A stretch of 63,615 bases of DNA, taken from positions 1 to 63,615 of the forward strand of contig JAHDPO010000020.1 of the NCBI GenBank assembly GCA_018434325.1, in the 5' to 3' direction. Shown piece by piece: positions 42,679 to 52,215 of the stretch (the stretch's first letter is position 1; every line of letters starts with the position of its first letter). Under the pieces are notes generated by a model that saw only the letters and a program-made list of their open reading frames with translations, did no database searches and had not been told where the DNA came from. The translations under genes and the position numbers were made by a program. The DNA is from Clostridia bacterium. GTDB lineage: Bacteria > Bacillota > Peptococcia > DRI-13 > UBA5745.

Positions 42679-43098
42679 ATGGAATATCGGGATACGGCCA
42701 AGGATTTCCTGGGTCTGGGCTGGAAGTTCCCTGTGAGCGTGGACCCCGCCACCGGGCGGGTGCTGGGTTCTTCCTCTGAGGAGGATATTCAGGAGGCTGT
42801 GCGTATTATCCTGCTCACCGGCAAGGGGGAGCGGATGATGCAGCCGGAGTTCGGTTGTAATATCCGCAAGCATATTTTCGGCCACATCGACTACACCACC
42901 CGCAAGCAGCTGGAGCAGGAAGTACGGGAAGCTCTGATTCGCTGGGAGCCCCGGATTACCGAGATCCAGGTGCAGGTGGAAGGGAAACCCGGCGACAGCA
43001 GCTGCCTGCTCATCCATATTTCCTATGTAGTTCGCGCCACCAATAATCCTTACAACCTGGTGTACCCCTATTATATCAACGAGGGCCTGGAGGGTTAA
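42679..43098 (+). CDS. gp25-like baseplate wedge protein (Afp9-like)
   Basis: A protein of about 139 residues with the gp25 signature: FLGLGWKFPVSVDPATGRVLGSSSEEDIQEAVRIILLTGKGERMMQPEFGCNIRKHIF, including the EFG segment conserved in T4 gp25 and T6SS TssE. It initiates sheath assembly at the baseplate. ATG 42679 is chosen because GGGGGAGG lies eight bases upstream; an ATG at 42649 would start before that site. Confidence 0.93.
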   Translation: MEYRDTAKDFLGLGWKFPVSVDPATGRVLGSSSEEDIQEAVRIILLTGKGERMMQPEFGCNIRKHIFGHIDYTTRKQLEQEVREALIRWEPRITEIQVQVEGKPGDSSCLLIHISYVVRATNNPYNLVYPYYINEGLEG

Positions 43099-43146
43099 CA
43101 ATTCCAAATTTCCATGGGACAGCATGCTAGACGGGAGGAACAAGTC

Positions 43147-46100
43147 ATGGGCATCCCCGAAATCGACCGCCGCAGAAAAGAAGATATCCTGCGCACCATT
43201 GCCGCCAATGGGACGTCTTATACGCCGGAATGGCGCTTTGACCGGGAGAATCCGGATCTGGGAACGGCGCTGGCTCTCATTTATAGTGAGTTGTTTGCCC
43301 AAACCCTCAAACGCTTTAACCGGGTGGCGGAAAAGAATATGGCTGCTTTTTTCAGCAGCATGGACGCCCGGCTGCTGCCTGCCCTGCCCGCCGAGGGCTT
43401 TGTCCGTTTTGGCCTGGCGGGAATTGTGGAAGAAGGAGTGGAGGTGCGCTCCGGCACGCCTCTCTTGGCCGACGCCGATAATGAGACGGGCAGCGTAGTC
43501 TTTGAGACTGCTGACGACGTCTTTGTTACGCCGGCGGAGCCCGCCCGGATATTTACGGTCTGCGGCGGCGCCGACGCCATCGTCTGCAACTTTGACGTCC
43601 AAACGGCAGGGGAGGAGCCCTTTTATCTCTTTGATCTCAAGGGCCCCAATCTGCAGCGCCATACCCTTTGCCTGACTCATGAGGCTATATTGGATATCAG
43701 TGCCGGCGCCCAGCTGGAGGTGGAGCTTACCCCCGGCCATCAGCGGGAGCTGCCTCGTTTGATCGGGGAGGCGCTGACCGACCCGGCCCGGGTGATCTGG
43801 GAGTACAGTTACGGCAATAGCTGGCAGCCCTTTTCCTACACTACTTTGGCAGGCAACCGGATAACGCTGGAGCTGGCCAGCCGGAAGCTGCCCATAACAC
43901 CCGCTGAGCAGGAAGGCCTGGAAGAGCGGCGCTGGCTGCGCTTGCGGCTTTTGGAGGGGGCGTCTTTGCCGCCTTTTGCCCTGCGGCAGCTGCGTTTATC
44001 GGCCCAAAACCAGGGGCTGCGTCCCGATGTGGTTCATGCCTCCGGAGCGGATCAGGATATCCATGAATTTTTTCCCTTCGGAGAGCAGTTGGGACTTTTT
44101 GCCGAGGCCTATTTCAGCTGCGGCGAGGCCCTGGTTAAACGGGGAGCTGAAATCGAGATGACCTTCAATCTGGATTTCGCAGCGGTGCCTGTGGATTATA
44201 CCCCCGGTGAAACCGCCATCAACTGGAAGCTGGTCATGAAAAAGACGGACTTCAAACTGGATGAAGAGTTTGATATTACCATTCAGGAGGTCCTTTGGGA
44301 ATATTTCAATGGCAACGGCTGGGCCCGGATTTTCCCGGACAGCCGGGAGGCCGGCTGCTTCACTCCTCTCATTGGGCTTACGGGCCAGAGGAAGATCATG
44401 CGCTTTCGCTGTCCCGAGGATATTCAGCCGGTGCTGGTTAACGCCGGAAACGGCTATTTTATCCGGGCCCGAATTTTAAAGATTAAAAATCTTTATAAGC
44501 TTAAAGGAAATTATATCGTTCCTCTGATGGAGGGGCTGCGCTTTTCGTACCGCTATGTTGACAGAGGACGCTTCCCCGAGGCGGTGATTATGGAAAATAA
44601 CCGGGAGACCGGCAGGCTGGAAAGTGCTTTCTTCCGGGGCGGCGAAGCGGTATTTACACCCTTTGCTTTCCTGGAGGAGGAGCGGGCCGCCCTCTATTTT
44701 GGTTTTCCCGTAGCTCCGGCCGGCGGGCCGGTAAAGCTTTTATTCCTTCTGGCCGAGGCTCTCCGGGAAAAGCCGGGCCGGCTGCGCTGGGAATACCGGG
44801 GAGATCACGGCTGGGAAAGCCTTAATATAGTAGACGAGACGGAAAATCTCCGGCAGACCGGCATCCTTACCATCATGGGCGGCAGCTTCCGGCGGGCCCG
44901 CTTGTGGGGCCAGGAGCTCTACTGGATCCGGGCGGTGGATGAGGAAGGGCGCTATTGGGGCCGGGAAGGCCCGGTACAGCTTCCCCGCGTCACCGGTTTG
45001 TATATGAACGCCACCCGGGTGCGCAATATGGATAGCCAGACGCCGGAGCGCTTCTTCATTGAGCCGGAGCAGAAGGATTTTACCTGCCGGCTGCTCCGGA
45101 GGCGAATCTACCGGGCCCAGGTCTGGGTAAACGAAATGGAGAGGCTGCTGCCCGGCCAGTTGGCGGAACTGGAAAAAAGCGACGGCTTACGCACTGTCCG
45201 GGATCCGGCAGGTATTCTGCGGGAGGCCTGGGTGCGCTGGGAAGAGCGGGAAGACTTCGCCCTCTCCGGCCCGGAGGACCGCCATTATACCTTAGACCGC
45301 AATGAAGGAATCATCCGCTTTTCCAACGGCGTCAGCGGCAGAATTCCGCCGGCGGGGCGGCAGGAGACCATCGAGGTTATTTATGCCACTGGCGGCGGCA
45401 GGGTGGGCAATGTGGAGGCGGGAGCCATCAACCGCTCCAGCCGGGCCCTGGGCTTTGTCAGCCTGGTGGAAAACCCCCGCCCCACCGCCGGCGGCTGCGA
45501 CCAGGAGACCTTCCAACAGGCTGTGACCAGAGGCGGCGCCGCTTTGCGCCACGGCGACCGGGCAGTCACTGCCCGGGACTTTGAAGCCCTGGCCTTGGAA
45601 GCTACGCGAAATATAGTAAGGGCAAAATGCTTTTCCAACCGGGATGACCGGGGCAACCGGCGGCCGGGTTGGGTGACCCTGGTAGTGCTGCTGCGGGACT
45701 ATCAGGCCGGAGGAGACCTGCTGCCCGCCCTGCGCAGTCAGGTCACCGAGTATATTACCGGCCGCTGCGGCAGCAATCTGGCGGCCTTGGAGCACTTCCG
45801 TGTCATCGAACCGCAGTTTCTCGAGCTGTGCGTCAAGGTGGAATTGACGGTGGGGGACTTTAATCAGGTATTCACCGTGCGGCAGGAGATTCGCCGCCGC
45901 CTGGAGGAATTCCTGGATCCGCTGACCGGCAATTTTGACGGCAAGGGCTGGGCCGTAGGCTGCATCCCCAACGATACCCAGCTGCGCAACTGCCTGAGCG
46001 GGATTCGGGGCATCAAATTCCTGCGTCAGGTAACGGCGGCAGCTTTTATGGAAACCGGCTTTGGCCGGACAGAGATACATTTGGAGGATCTGAAGGATCG

Positions 46101-46155
46101 GGTTTTTGCCCTGCCTAAAAGCGGCCGGCACACGATCCTTATTACAGTAGAGTAA
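43147..46155 (+). CDS. Baseplate J-like wedge protein (Afp11-like)
   Basis: About 1000 residues. The N-terminus MGIPEIDRRRKEDILRTIAANGTSYTPEW and the C-terminal baseplate-J part (ETIEVIYATGGGRVGNVEAGAINRS ... LRHGDRAVTARDFEALALEATRNIVRAKCFSN) are typical of the large wedge protein that with gp25 and Afp12 forms the baseplate arms. ATG 43147 follows GGGAGG; the longer start at 43114 lacks a site. The long central region carries several beta domains not assignable by eye. Confidence 0.9.
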   Translation: MGIPEIDRRRKEDILRTIAANGTSYTPEWRFDRENPDLGTALALIYSELFAQTLKRFNRVAEKNMAAFFSSMDARLLPALPAEGFVRFGLAGIVEEGVEVRSGTPLLADADNETGSVVFETADDVFVTPAEPARIFTVCGGADAIVCNFDVQTAGEEPFYLFDLKGPNLQRHTLCLTHEAILDISAGAQLEVELTPGHQRELPRLIGEALTDPARVIWEYSYGNSWQPFSYTTLAGNRITLELASRKLPITPAEQEGLEERRWLRLRLLEGASLPPFALRQLRLSAQNQGLRPDVVHASGADQDIHEFFPFGEQLGLFAEAYFSCGEALVKRGAEIEMTFNLDFAAVPVDYTPGETAINWKLVMKKTDFKLDEEFDITIQEVLWEYFNGNGWARIFPDSREAGCFTPLIGLTGQRKIMRFRCPEDIQPVLVNAGNGYFIRARILKIKNLYKLKGNYIVPLMEGLRFSYRYVDRGRFPEAVIMENNRETGRLESAFFRGGEAVFTPFAFLEEERAALYFGFPVAPAGGPVKLLFLLAEALREKPGRLRWEYRGDHGWESLNIVDETENLRQTGILTIMGGSFRRARLWGQELYWIRAVDEEGRYWGREGPVQLPRVTGLYMNATRVRNMDSQTPERFFIEPEQKDFTCRLLRRRIYRAQVWVNEMERLLPGQLAELEKSDGLRTVRDPAGILREAWVRWEEREDFALSGPEDRHYTLDRNEGIIRFSNGVSGRIPPAGRQETIEVIYATGGGRVGNVEAGAINRSSRALGFVSLVENPRPTAGGCDQETFQQAVTRGGAALRHGDRAVTARDFEALALEATRNIVRAKCFSNRDDRGNRRPGWVTLVVLLRDYQAGGDLLPALRSQVTEYITGRCGSNLAALEHFRVIEPQFLELCVKVELTVGDFNQVFTVRQEIRRRLEEFLDPLTGNFDGKGWAVGCIPNDTQLRNCLSGIRGIKFLRQVTAAAFMETGFGRTEIHLEDLKDRVFALPKSGRHTILITVE

Positions 46156-46178
46156 AGGCTGATCAGGAGGTGAAGGCA

Positions 46179-48308
46179 ATGCTGCCTATTCCGGTACTGG
46201 ACGACGAGGGCTTCCGTGAAATTGCGGAGCAGGCCCGGAGCATGATTCCCCGTCTTTGCCCGGGTTGGACTGATTTTAACTATCATGATCCCGGTATCAC
46301 CTTTTTGGAGCTCTTTGCCTTCCTGAAGGAGAGCCAGCAATACCATCTGGATCAGATTGGCCCCCGCAACCGGCAAAAATACCTGAAGCTGCTGGGTATG
46401 GTCCGGCAGCACCGCAGCCCCGCCCGCGCCGCTGCGGCGGTCTCCGGCAGCAGGGCTTGGGCCGGACTGCCCGAAGGCGTCCGGCTTTTGGCGGGAAAAA
46501 TCCCCTTTGAAACACTGCGGGCAGCGGAGCTGTCCGGCGGCCGGCTGCAGGGCGGTTTTGCCTGGGATGGCCGCCGGCGCACCGACTTTGCCGCCGATAC
46601 CTATGCCGAAGCGGGTAAGCTGCAGCTGGAGGTCTTTGGCCGGGAACCCCGGCCTGAGGCGGCCTGGTATCTCCGCTTCAAAGCCGGCTGGCCTGAAGAC
46701 GCAACGCTGCGGCTTCATCTCCGGGTGAGCCAGGACTGGTCCGTCCGCCGCAATCCCTTAGGAGAAGAGGAGTTTTCTCCCCTGGCCGAGCTGGCCTGGG
46801 AGATGCTGGGCCGGGAGGGCTGGCAGCCCCTGGAGGTTCTCGGCGACGAGACCTGGGGCCTGCTTTTTAGCGGCGATATCCTCCTTCAGACGAAGGCAAG
46901 CCCCTGTCCGGCTACGGAGGCTCCTGAGGAGGAGCGAACCTTCCTCCGGGACAACGGCTTTTGGATCCGGGTGCGCTTAATCCGGGGCAGCTACGACGTA
47001 CCTCCGGTGATTAACGGGCTCAGCGATGAAATGGTTCCGGTGGTTCAGCGGGAGACGGCGGCTGCCTGCTTCCGGCTGCCGGTAGAAGCAGAAACGGGCC
47101 GCCTGCGGCAAAACAGCCTGCTGGCTGCGGCAGGAGAATATGAGGTCTATCTCCCCGGCCAGGATGGCTTCTGGCATAGGCTGGAAGGGGCGGGGAGGCA
47201 GCAGGGGCCGGCAGGAACGGAATTTGTCCTCCCCCGTACGACCACAGGGGAAGCCCTGCTGCTGATCTGGAGAAGCGGCTTTTCCCGTCTCCGCCATCTG
47301 GCTTTGGGAGACGGTTTTCCCAATCAGACTTATGAGCTGGCCGAAAAGGGCCAGATTTATGAAAGCTTTTGCCTGCTGGCAGCCGAGATGGACCAGCCCG
47401 TAGCCTGGAGCCTTTGGGAGCGGGTGGAGGACTTTGACGCCTCCGGGCCGGAGGATCGTCACTATATTTTGGATGAAGAAAAAGGCACAGTTACTTTCGG
47501 CGATTGCCACCGGGGCCTGGCTCCGGAAGGAGAGATCCTGATCGCCGGCCAGGCCGTCACCCTGGGCCCCGGCGGCAACGTCAAGGGCGGAAGTATCCGG
47601 GAGGTTCATCCGGAGGATTTGGCCCTTTGCGGTCTGGCCCCGGGGGACATCGAGGTCTGGAATCCCGGCGATGCAGCGGGAGGACAGGAACGGGAAAGCC
47701 TGGAGGAGTGCTTCCGGCGCTGCCGGCAGCTTTTGCGGCGGACCAACCGGGCGGTGACTTACGACGACTATGAGCGTTTGGTTCGCCAGACCCCGGGCCT
47801 GATGATTTCCAACTGCAAGGCGGTACCGGTCAGCCGGCTGCCCCGGCAGGACGGCAGCCTGGAGGAAAACTGCGTTACCGTGGTGGTGGAGCCTTATTCC
47901 CTCCGGCAAGAGCGCAGCCTGAGTCCGGCCTACGCCGCCAATATCCTCCGCTATTTGGATGAGCGGCGGATGCTGGGCACCAAAGTGGCGCTGCTGGCGC
48001 CGGAATACGTGGATATTACGATCTATGCCGAGATCCTGTCCCAGCCCCACTATGTGGACGCCCGTATGCGCATTCAGGCTGCCGTGGCCGCCTTTTTCCA
48101 GGGCGGCTGGGAGTTCGGGACGCCGGTGCGCTACAGCGCTCTTTACGGCATCATCGATACCCTGGACTGTGTACAAAGGATCGAGTCCCTGGCCATCGAC
48201 GCCCAGGGCAAGGGTATTACCCGGGGAATCAACGGCGATGTGATCCTGCCCCATAATGGCCTGGCGGTGCTGAAAAACGCCAGCTATCAAGTGAGATCCG
48301 CAGAATAA
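46179..48308 (+). CDS. Second baseplate J-like wedge protein (Afp12-like)
   Basis: About 709 residues. MLPIPVLDDEGFREIAEQARSMIPRLCPGWTDFNYHDPGITFLELFAFLKESQQYHLDQIG is the hallmark N-terminus of Afp12/gp7-like wedge proteins, and the C-terminal half repeats the J-like pattern (EDRHYILDEEKGTVTFGDCHRG; RRTNRAVTYDDYERLVRQTPG). It forms a heterotrimeric wedge with the preceding J protein. AGGAGG is eight bases before ATG 46179. Confidence 0.92.
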   Translation: MLPIPVLDDEGFREIAEQARSMIPRLCPGWTDFNYHDPGITFLELFAFLKESQQYHLDQIGPRNRQKYLKLLGMVRQHRSPARAAAAVSGSRAWAGLPEGVRLLAGKIPFETLRAAELSGGRLQGGFAWDGRRRTDFAADTYAEAGKLQLEVFGREPRPEAAWYLRFKAGWPEDATLRLHLRVSQDWSVRRNPLGEEEFSPLAELAWEMLGREGWQPLEVLGDETWGLLFSGDILLQTKASPCPATEAPEEERTFLRDNGFWIRVRLIRGSYDVPPVINGLSDEMVPVVQRETAAACFRLPVEAETGRLRQNSLLAAAGEYEVYLPGQDGFWHRLEGAGRQQGPAGTEFVLPRTTTGEALLLIWRSGFSRLRHLALGDGFPNQTYELAEKGQIYESFCLLAAEMDQPVAWSLWERVEDFDASGPEDRHYILDEEKGTVTFGDCHRGLAPEGEILIAGQAVTLGPGGNVKGGSIREVHPEDLALCGLAPGDIEVWNPGDAAGGQERESLEECFRRCRQLLRRTNRAVTYDDYERLVRQTPGLMISNCKAVPVSRLPRQDGSLEENCVTVVVEPYSLRQERSLSPAYAANILRYLDERRMLGTKVALLAPEYVDITIYAEILSQPHYVDARMRIQAAVAAFFQGGWEFGTPVRYSALYGIIDTLDCVQRIESLAIDAQGKGITRGINGDVILPHNGLAVLKNASYQVRSAE

Positions 48309-48322
48309 GGAGGTGAGGCCAA

Positions 48323-49471
48323 TTGAAGCGGCAGCGCAGCTATTTTGTATTCAATAAACAAGCGGACTACCGCCGCAGCTGGTGGGATAACATCGACTGC
48401 CGGGGCGGCAGTATCCGGGCGGCAGATTGTTCCCGGCCGGGGGTATTCTGGTCCCGTCTGCTGGACAGCCGGGATAAGGAAACCCCCTGGCACCGGATGA
48501 CCATGGACAGCCGCAGCCTGGGTGCAGCCTCTATTCGCTTCACCTTTTACTGCGCCGAGAGCCGGACCGTATTTTGTCAGGGACGCCCCCGGGACCTGGA
48601 AGACCTGCTGCGGGATCCCCGGCTCAGCGACGGTGACCGCCGGGAGGCCAGCGCCTCCTGTCTGGTCAAAACCGTGCTGGAGCCCCGGGATATCCTGCTC
48701 CACGGCCTGACCGGCCGCTATGTCTGGTTTCGGGCCGAGCTGATTCCCCAGGGCGGGGAATCGCCGGAGATAGGCAACCTGAAACTGCGCTTTCCCCGGG
48801 AAACCTGGCTGCAGTATCTGCCGGAGGCTTATCAGCCCGAAGACGGCAGCGATTCTTTTGTGGAACGCTTCCTGGGCATCTTCCAATCGCTCTACAGTGA
48901 TCTGGATGAGGAGATCCGGCATGTGGCCCGCTATTTTGATCCGGAGGTGGCCGGCGGCGACTATCTGGAGTGGCTGGCCGGCTGGCTGGACGTGGAGGAC
49001 GGTTATCTCTGGCCGGAAGAAAAGCTGCGCACCCTGGTACGCCACGGTATGGAGCTTTACCGCATCAGGGGCACCCGGCGTTATGTGACCGAGATGGTGC
49101 AGCTCTACACCGGCCGACAGCCCTGGGTGGTGGAATACAGCCAGGTGGAGCCCTTTCTCACGGATCTGAATCAGGCGGTACTTCTGCGGGAGCTTTACGG
49201 AGAGAGTCCCTATATGGTTACGCTGATCCTGGAGGGTTCCGCCCTGGAGAGCCCCGAGGCCCACAAGGCCTTGCTCAGGATCGTCGACAATGCGAAGCCC
49301 GCCTGGGTGGAGGTTAATCTGGTGGTGCTTACCCCATACCTTTTCCTGGATAAATACAGTTATCTTGGCGTCAACAGTACCCTGGACCGCTATAGACCGC
49401 TAAACCTGGACGGCAGTTCGGCTCTGCCCTTCACCCGGCTGGGTGGGGAGTCCGAACAAGTGATTTCATAA
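48323..49471 (+). CDS. Phage tail protein I-like baseplate protein
   Basis: A 382-residue protein starting at TTG with AAGGAGGTGA upstream. The first ~160 residues are beta-rich. The second half is a P2 gpI-like domain: WLQYLPEAYQPEDGSDSFVERFLGIFQSLYSDLDEEIRHVARYFDPEVAGGDYLEWLAGWLDVEDGYLWPEEKLRTLVRHGMELYRIRGTRR is the conserved signature. gpI-type proteins sit at the baseplate periphery and can hold fibres. It follows the Afp12-like gene by 14 bases. Confidence 0.88.
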   Translation: MKRQRSYFVFNKQADYRRSWWDNIDCRGGSIRAADCSRPGVFWSRLLDSRDKETPWHRMTMDSRSLGAASIRFTFYCAESRTVFCQGRPRDLEDLLRDPRLSDGDRREASASCLVKTVLEPRDILLHGLTGRYVWFRAELIPQGGESPEIGNLKLRFPRETWLQYLPEAYQPEDGSDSFVERFLGIFQSLYSDLDEEIRHVARYFDPEVAGGDYLEWLAGWLDVEDGYLWPEEKLRTLVRHGMELYRIRGTRRYVTEMVQLYTGRQPWVVEYSQVEPFLTDLNQAVLLRELYGESPYMVTLILEGSALESPEAHKALLRIVDNAKPAWVEVNLVVLTPYLFLDKYSYLGVNSTLDRYRPLNLDGSSALPFTRLGGESEQVIS

Positions 49472-49490
49472 AGAAGGGGCGGAGAGGACT

Positions 49491-51239
49491 TTGAAGAATT
49501 TAAAATATTTTCCTTTTGAGCGCAGCCGCTATTTTTACGGCAAATTACTGACGGTGGACGATTTTGAGACCGAGCAGAAGTACATGAACGACAAACGCAG
49601 GATGGCCAACCGTTTCCTCCACGGCAGCGGCGTAGTCTGCGGCATGAACGTAGTGCGGGTGGATGACCGGACGATCTCCATGGAAATGGGCCTGGCTCTG
49701 GACTTTGCCGGCCGGGAGATTGTGGTGGACGCCCCGGTTATCCGTAAGCTGGATATGATTGACGGCTACGGCGACAATGCCGGGGAAGACGGCTATCTCT
49801 ATTTGTGCATCGAATATGCCGAGGGGGAGACGGAGCCGGTTCACAGCATCACTGGCGCCGGGGCCCGGGGTACCGGTGAGGTGGAATACAACAAATACGC
49901 CGAGGGCTACCGGATTTTCTTCACCGCTCAGGAACCTGAGCATGAAGGCTTTACCACTGCCAACTATTACCAGGATACCAAGACGGTTTACTGGGGCAAC
50001 GGCATCCGCATCAAGCAGAGCCTGCGCCGCTTCCTGAAGGCCGGCGGGCCGGCGGTGCTCAGCATCATGGTGGAAAACATGGGCCAGCAGCAGTCTTTTG
50101 CCTTTGATTACGAGTTGGCCCTTACCTGCCTGCAATACAACGGGAAAGACCGGCTGCAGGTTCACTTTGACGAGAAGGACTTCCCCAAGGCCGGCCGCTA
50201 CCGGTTGGATTTCACCCTTGCCGCCATGGACGTGCGGGATGCCGAGGGCGGCGCTCAGGTAGTTTCCGACAGCCTGCGCCTGCTGGTTGGCGGCAAAAGC
50301 GTCACCGCCCAGGCAGCCGGCGGCAATCTCTGCCGGGTTTCCGGCGGCAGCGCCGACCGGGCTGTAATGGATCAGTATTACCGCACGGCCATGGAGGATA
50401 TTGTCCGCAATACCTACCAGCAAAGCATTTATCTGGCTAAAATCGCCCTGATCAAGGCGGGGCCCTCTTATTACATCGAGAATGTGGAGACTATGCCTTT
50501 CCGGCAGTATGTGTTCAATGGTTCGCTGTCGGCAGCCATGAACGATATTATTTTAGAGGAACTGAACCGGCTGCGCAAAGAACGGGGAGAAAACGCCGCC
50601 GCCCAGGCTGCTCCCAAGGCTCCCCTGCCTGTGCGGAATGTGGCCAGCGGTTCGGTGGTTATTAACCTGGGTATCGGCGGTACTGAGGGTCAGCGGTTTT
50701 TTTCTGCGGAGCTCTCCCACGGTCTGGGCCTGGGCAACGTCCACATCGGCTTAGGTATGGCTTGGGACATCAATGACGACGCTGTCGTAATCTGCGGCTC
50801 GCCGGAGATATTTGACGAAGAAGGCGGCGAGGTCTTAGCCGAAATGGCAGCCAAGGCAGACGTCACCAAAGGCACCTTCGTGGTAGGTCTGCGGCTGATT
50901 GCCGCCACCTCTGCCCGGCATGTGCGCATCCACTGGACCGCCGTCCGGGACGGCAAAGAAGCGGTGAAGGACCAGGAGCAAAGGCGGCTTTTCATCCGGC
51001 CCGACGTCTGCGAGCTGGGTGTGCGGGAAACCCGCTATTTCCAGGCCATATTTGAAAATGTCTCCGATCAGCGGGTCAAATGGAGCGTCAAGGAGCCTCA
51101 GGGCGGCGAAATCGACGAAAACGGCATGTATACCGCACCCAATACAGTAGGCGTCTATGAGATTGCCGCTGAGAGTCCGGCCCATCCGGAGCTGCGGGCC
51201 TCCACTTATGTGGTGGTTCGGGACCCGGCCCAGGGGTAG
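49491..51239 (+). CDS. Conserved eCIS-associated protein with Ig-like C-terminus
   Basis: The 582-residue protein starts at TTG and opens KYFPFERSRYFYGKLLTVDDFETEQKYMNDKRRMANRFLHGSGVVCGM, a pattern I recognise as recurrent in eCIS loci of many phyla, of unknown function. The last ~85 residues (from RLFIRPDVCELGVRETRYFQA to STYVVV) resemble a bacterial Ig-like (Big) domain, which could bind a surface ligand. The middle is beta-rich. Its place after the gpI-like gene makes it a candidate baseplate-bound receptor or fibre-like component. Confidence 0.75.
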   Translation: MKNLKYFPFERSRYFYGKLLTVDDFETEQKYMNDKRRMANRFLHGSGVVCGMNVVRVDDRTISMEMGLALDFAGREIVVDAPVIRKLDMIDGYGDNAGEDGYLYLCIEYAEGETEPVHSITGAGARGTGEVEYNKYAEGYRIFFTAQEPEHEGFTTANYYQDTKTVYWGNGIRIKQSLRRFLKAGGPAVLSIMVENMGQQQSFAFDYELALTCLQYNGKDRLQVHFDEKDFPKAGRYRLDFTLAAMDVRDAEGGAQVVSDSLRLLVGGKSVTAQAAGGNLCRVSGGSADRAVMDQYYRTAMEDIVRNTYQQSIYLAKIALIKAGPSYYIENVETMPFRQYVFNGSLSAAMNDIILEELNRLRKERGENAAAQAAPKAPLPVRNVASGSVVINLGIGGTEGQRFFSAELSHGLGLGNVHIGLGMAWDINDDAVVICGSPEIFDEEGGEVLAEMAAKADVTKGTFVVGLRLIAATSARHVRIHWTAVRDGKEAVKDQEQRRLFIRPDVCELGVRETRYFQAIFENVSDQRVKWSVKEPQGGEIDENGMYTAPNTVGVYEIAAESPAHPELRASTYVVVRDPAQG

Positions 51240-51300
51240 GCTTAACGAAGCGCTATTCAGATTAGTATAGCCCCGGTATTTTGCCGCAGGAGGTGTGGAG

Positions 51301-52176
51301 ATGATCGTCCGGACATTGGAACGGCGTTTTGCCGTGCTTCGCGTGCTGTGCAGCAATAAAAACAGAGAGATTTATGTCTGCCGGGACTTGGAAGAGGAAG
51401 GGGCGGGGCTGTATACCCTGGCCCGCTTCCGGGACCCGGCCCTCAACTGCCAGCTTTTGCCCCTGCTGGCCCGGCAGCAGGATAATCCGGCTTTCGAGGA
51501 TTACCTGGGGCTTTTCACCCAGGATGGCGATCTTTATGCCCGGTTCAGGTATAGCGAGGCGCCGACCCTTGCCCAGCGCCTGGAAAGGGAAGACTTGAGC
51601 CTCCGGGAACGGCTGGAGATCGGCGGCAATCTGCTGGAGCGGATGGCCCTGCTGAATATGCCGGCCCCTCTCCAGTTTGAGGCTCTGCAGCAAGGCAACG
51701 TCACGGTAGACGCCGCCTTGCAGGTGCGGTTCAATTATGTTTTGGGTTCAATGACGACTTTCTTTAATGTGAATATGGGCTTCGTCTGCCTTCAGACCTC
51801 GGAGCTGCTGCAGACACTTTTTGCCCCGGAGCTTGCCGCCCAAGCGGTACCGGAGCTGGAAGCCTATCTCCGGCAGTTGAAGGGCGGCAGCTTTAAGACC
51901 TATTTGGAGATTTATGGCGGCTACGACCAGGTTCGTAAAAAACTGCTGCAGCGCAGCCTCGACGGCCCCGTAGAACCCGCAACCAGACCCTTCCGGCTGT
52001 GGGAGCGGATCAAGAGGCTGAGCAGATTCGTGCGGCCGGTGCTGGCCGGGCTGGTATTGGTGGCAGCCTTGTGCTATTTGGTCTATACGCTGCTGCTTCC
52101 CCCCCAGCCCAAGGGGACGCCGGTATTTTTCAATTATATCGGTACCGTGGAAATCCAAGGGGCCGAAAAGTCATGA
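51301..52176 (+). CDS. Membrane-anchored pseudokinase-like protein (EssB-like topology)
   Basis: About 291 residues. The N-terminal 210 or so resemble a decayed protein kinase: LERRFAVLRVLCSNKNREIYVCRD lines up with the N-lobe glycine loop and following strand, APTLAQRLEREDLSLRERLEIGGNLLERMALL with the C-lobe helices before the catalytic loop, and ALQQGNVTVDAALQVRF with the HRDLKPEN...DFG region but without catalytic Asp residues. One membrane helix (about 242-266) follows and a ~25-residue tail lies outside. Cytoplasmic pseudokinase plus a single helix is the topology of EssB/YukC in type VII secretion. ATG 51301 has AGGAGG upstream. Kinase-like assignment is by eye. Confidence 0.6.
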   Translation: MIVRTLERRFAVLRVLCSNKNREIYVCRDLEEEGAGLYTLARFRDPALNCQLLPLLARQQDNPAFEDYLGLFTQDGDLYARFRYSEAPTLAQRLEREDLSLRERLEIGGNLLERMALLNMPAPLQFEALQQGNVTVDAALQVRFNYVLGSMTTFFNVNMGFVCLQTSELLQTLFAPELAAQAVPELEAYLRQLKGGSFKTYLEIYGGYDQVRKKLLQRSLDGPVEPATRPFRLWERIKRLSRFVRPVLAGLVLVAALCYLVYTLLLPPQPKGTPVFFNYIGTVEIQGAEKS

Positions 52177-52215
52177 TATCCCGCCGCAGGGAGCAGGGAA
52201 AGAGGGGATACGACC

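Noticed and set aside
32446-49471. Intact prophage
   Set aside because: No capsid, portal, terminase, integrase or lysis genes are seen; DUF4255 terminator, Afp15-like ATPases and CIS-tube protein point to a dedicated injection system.
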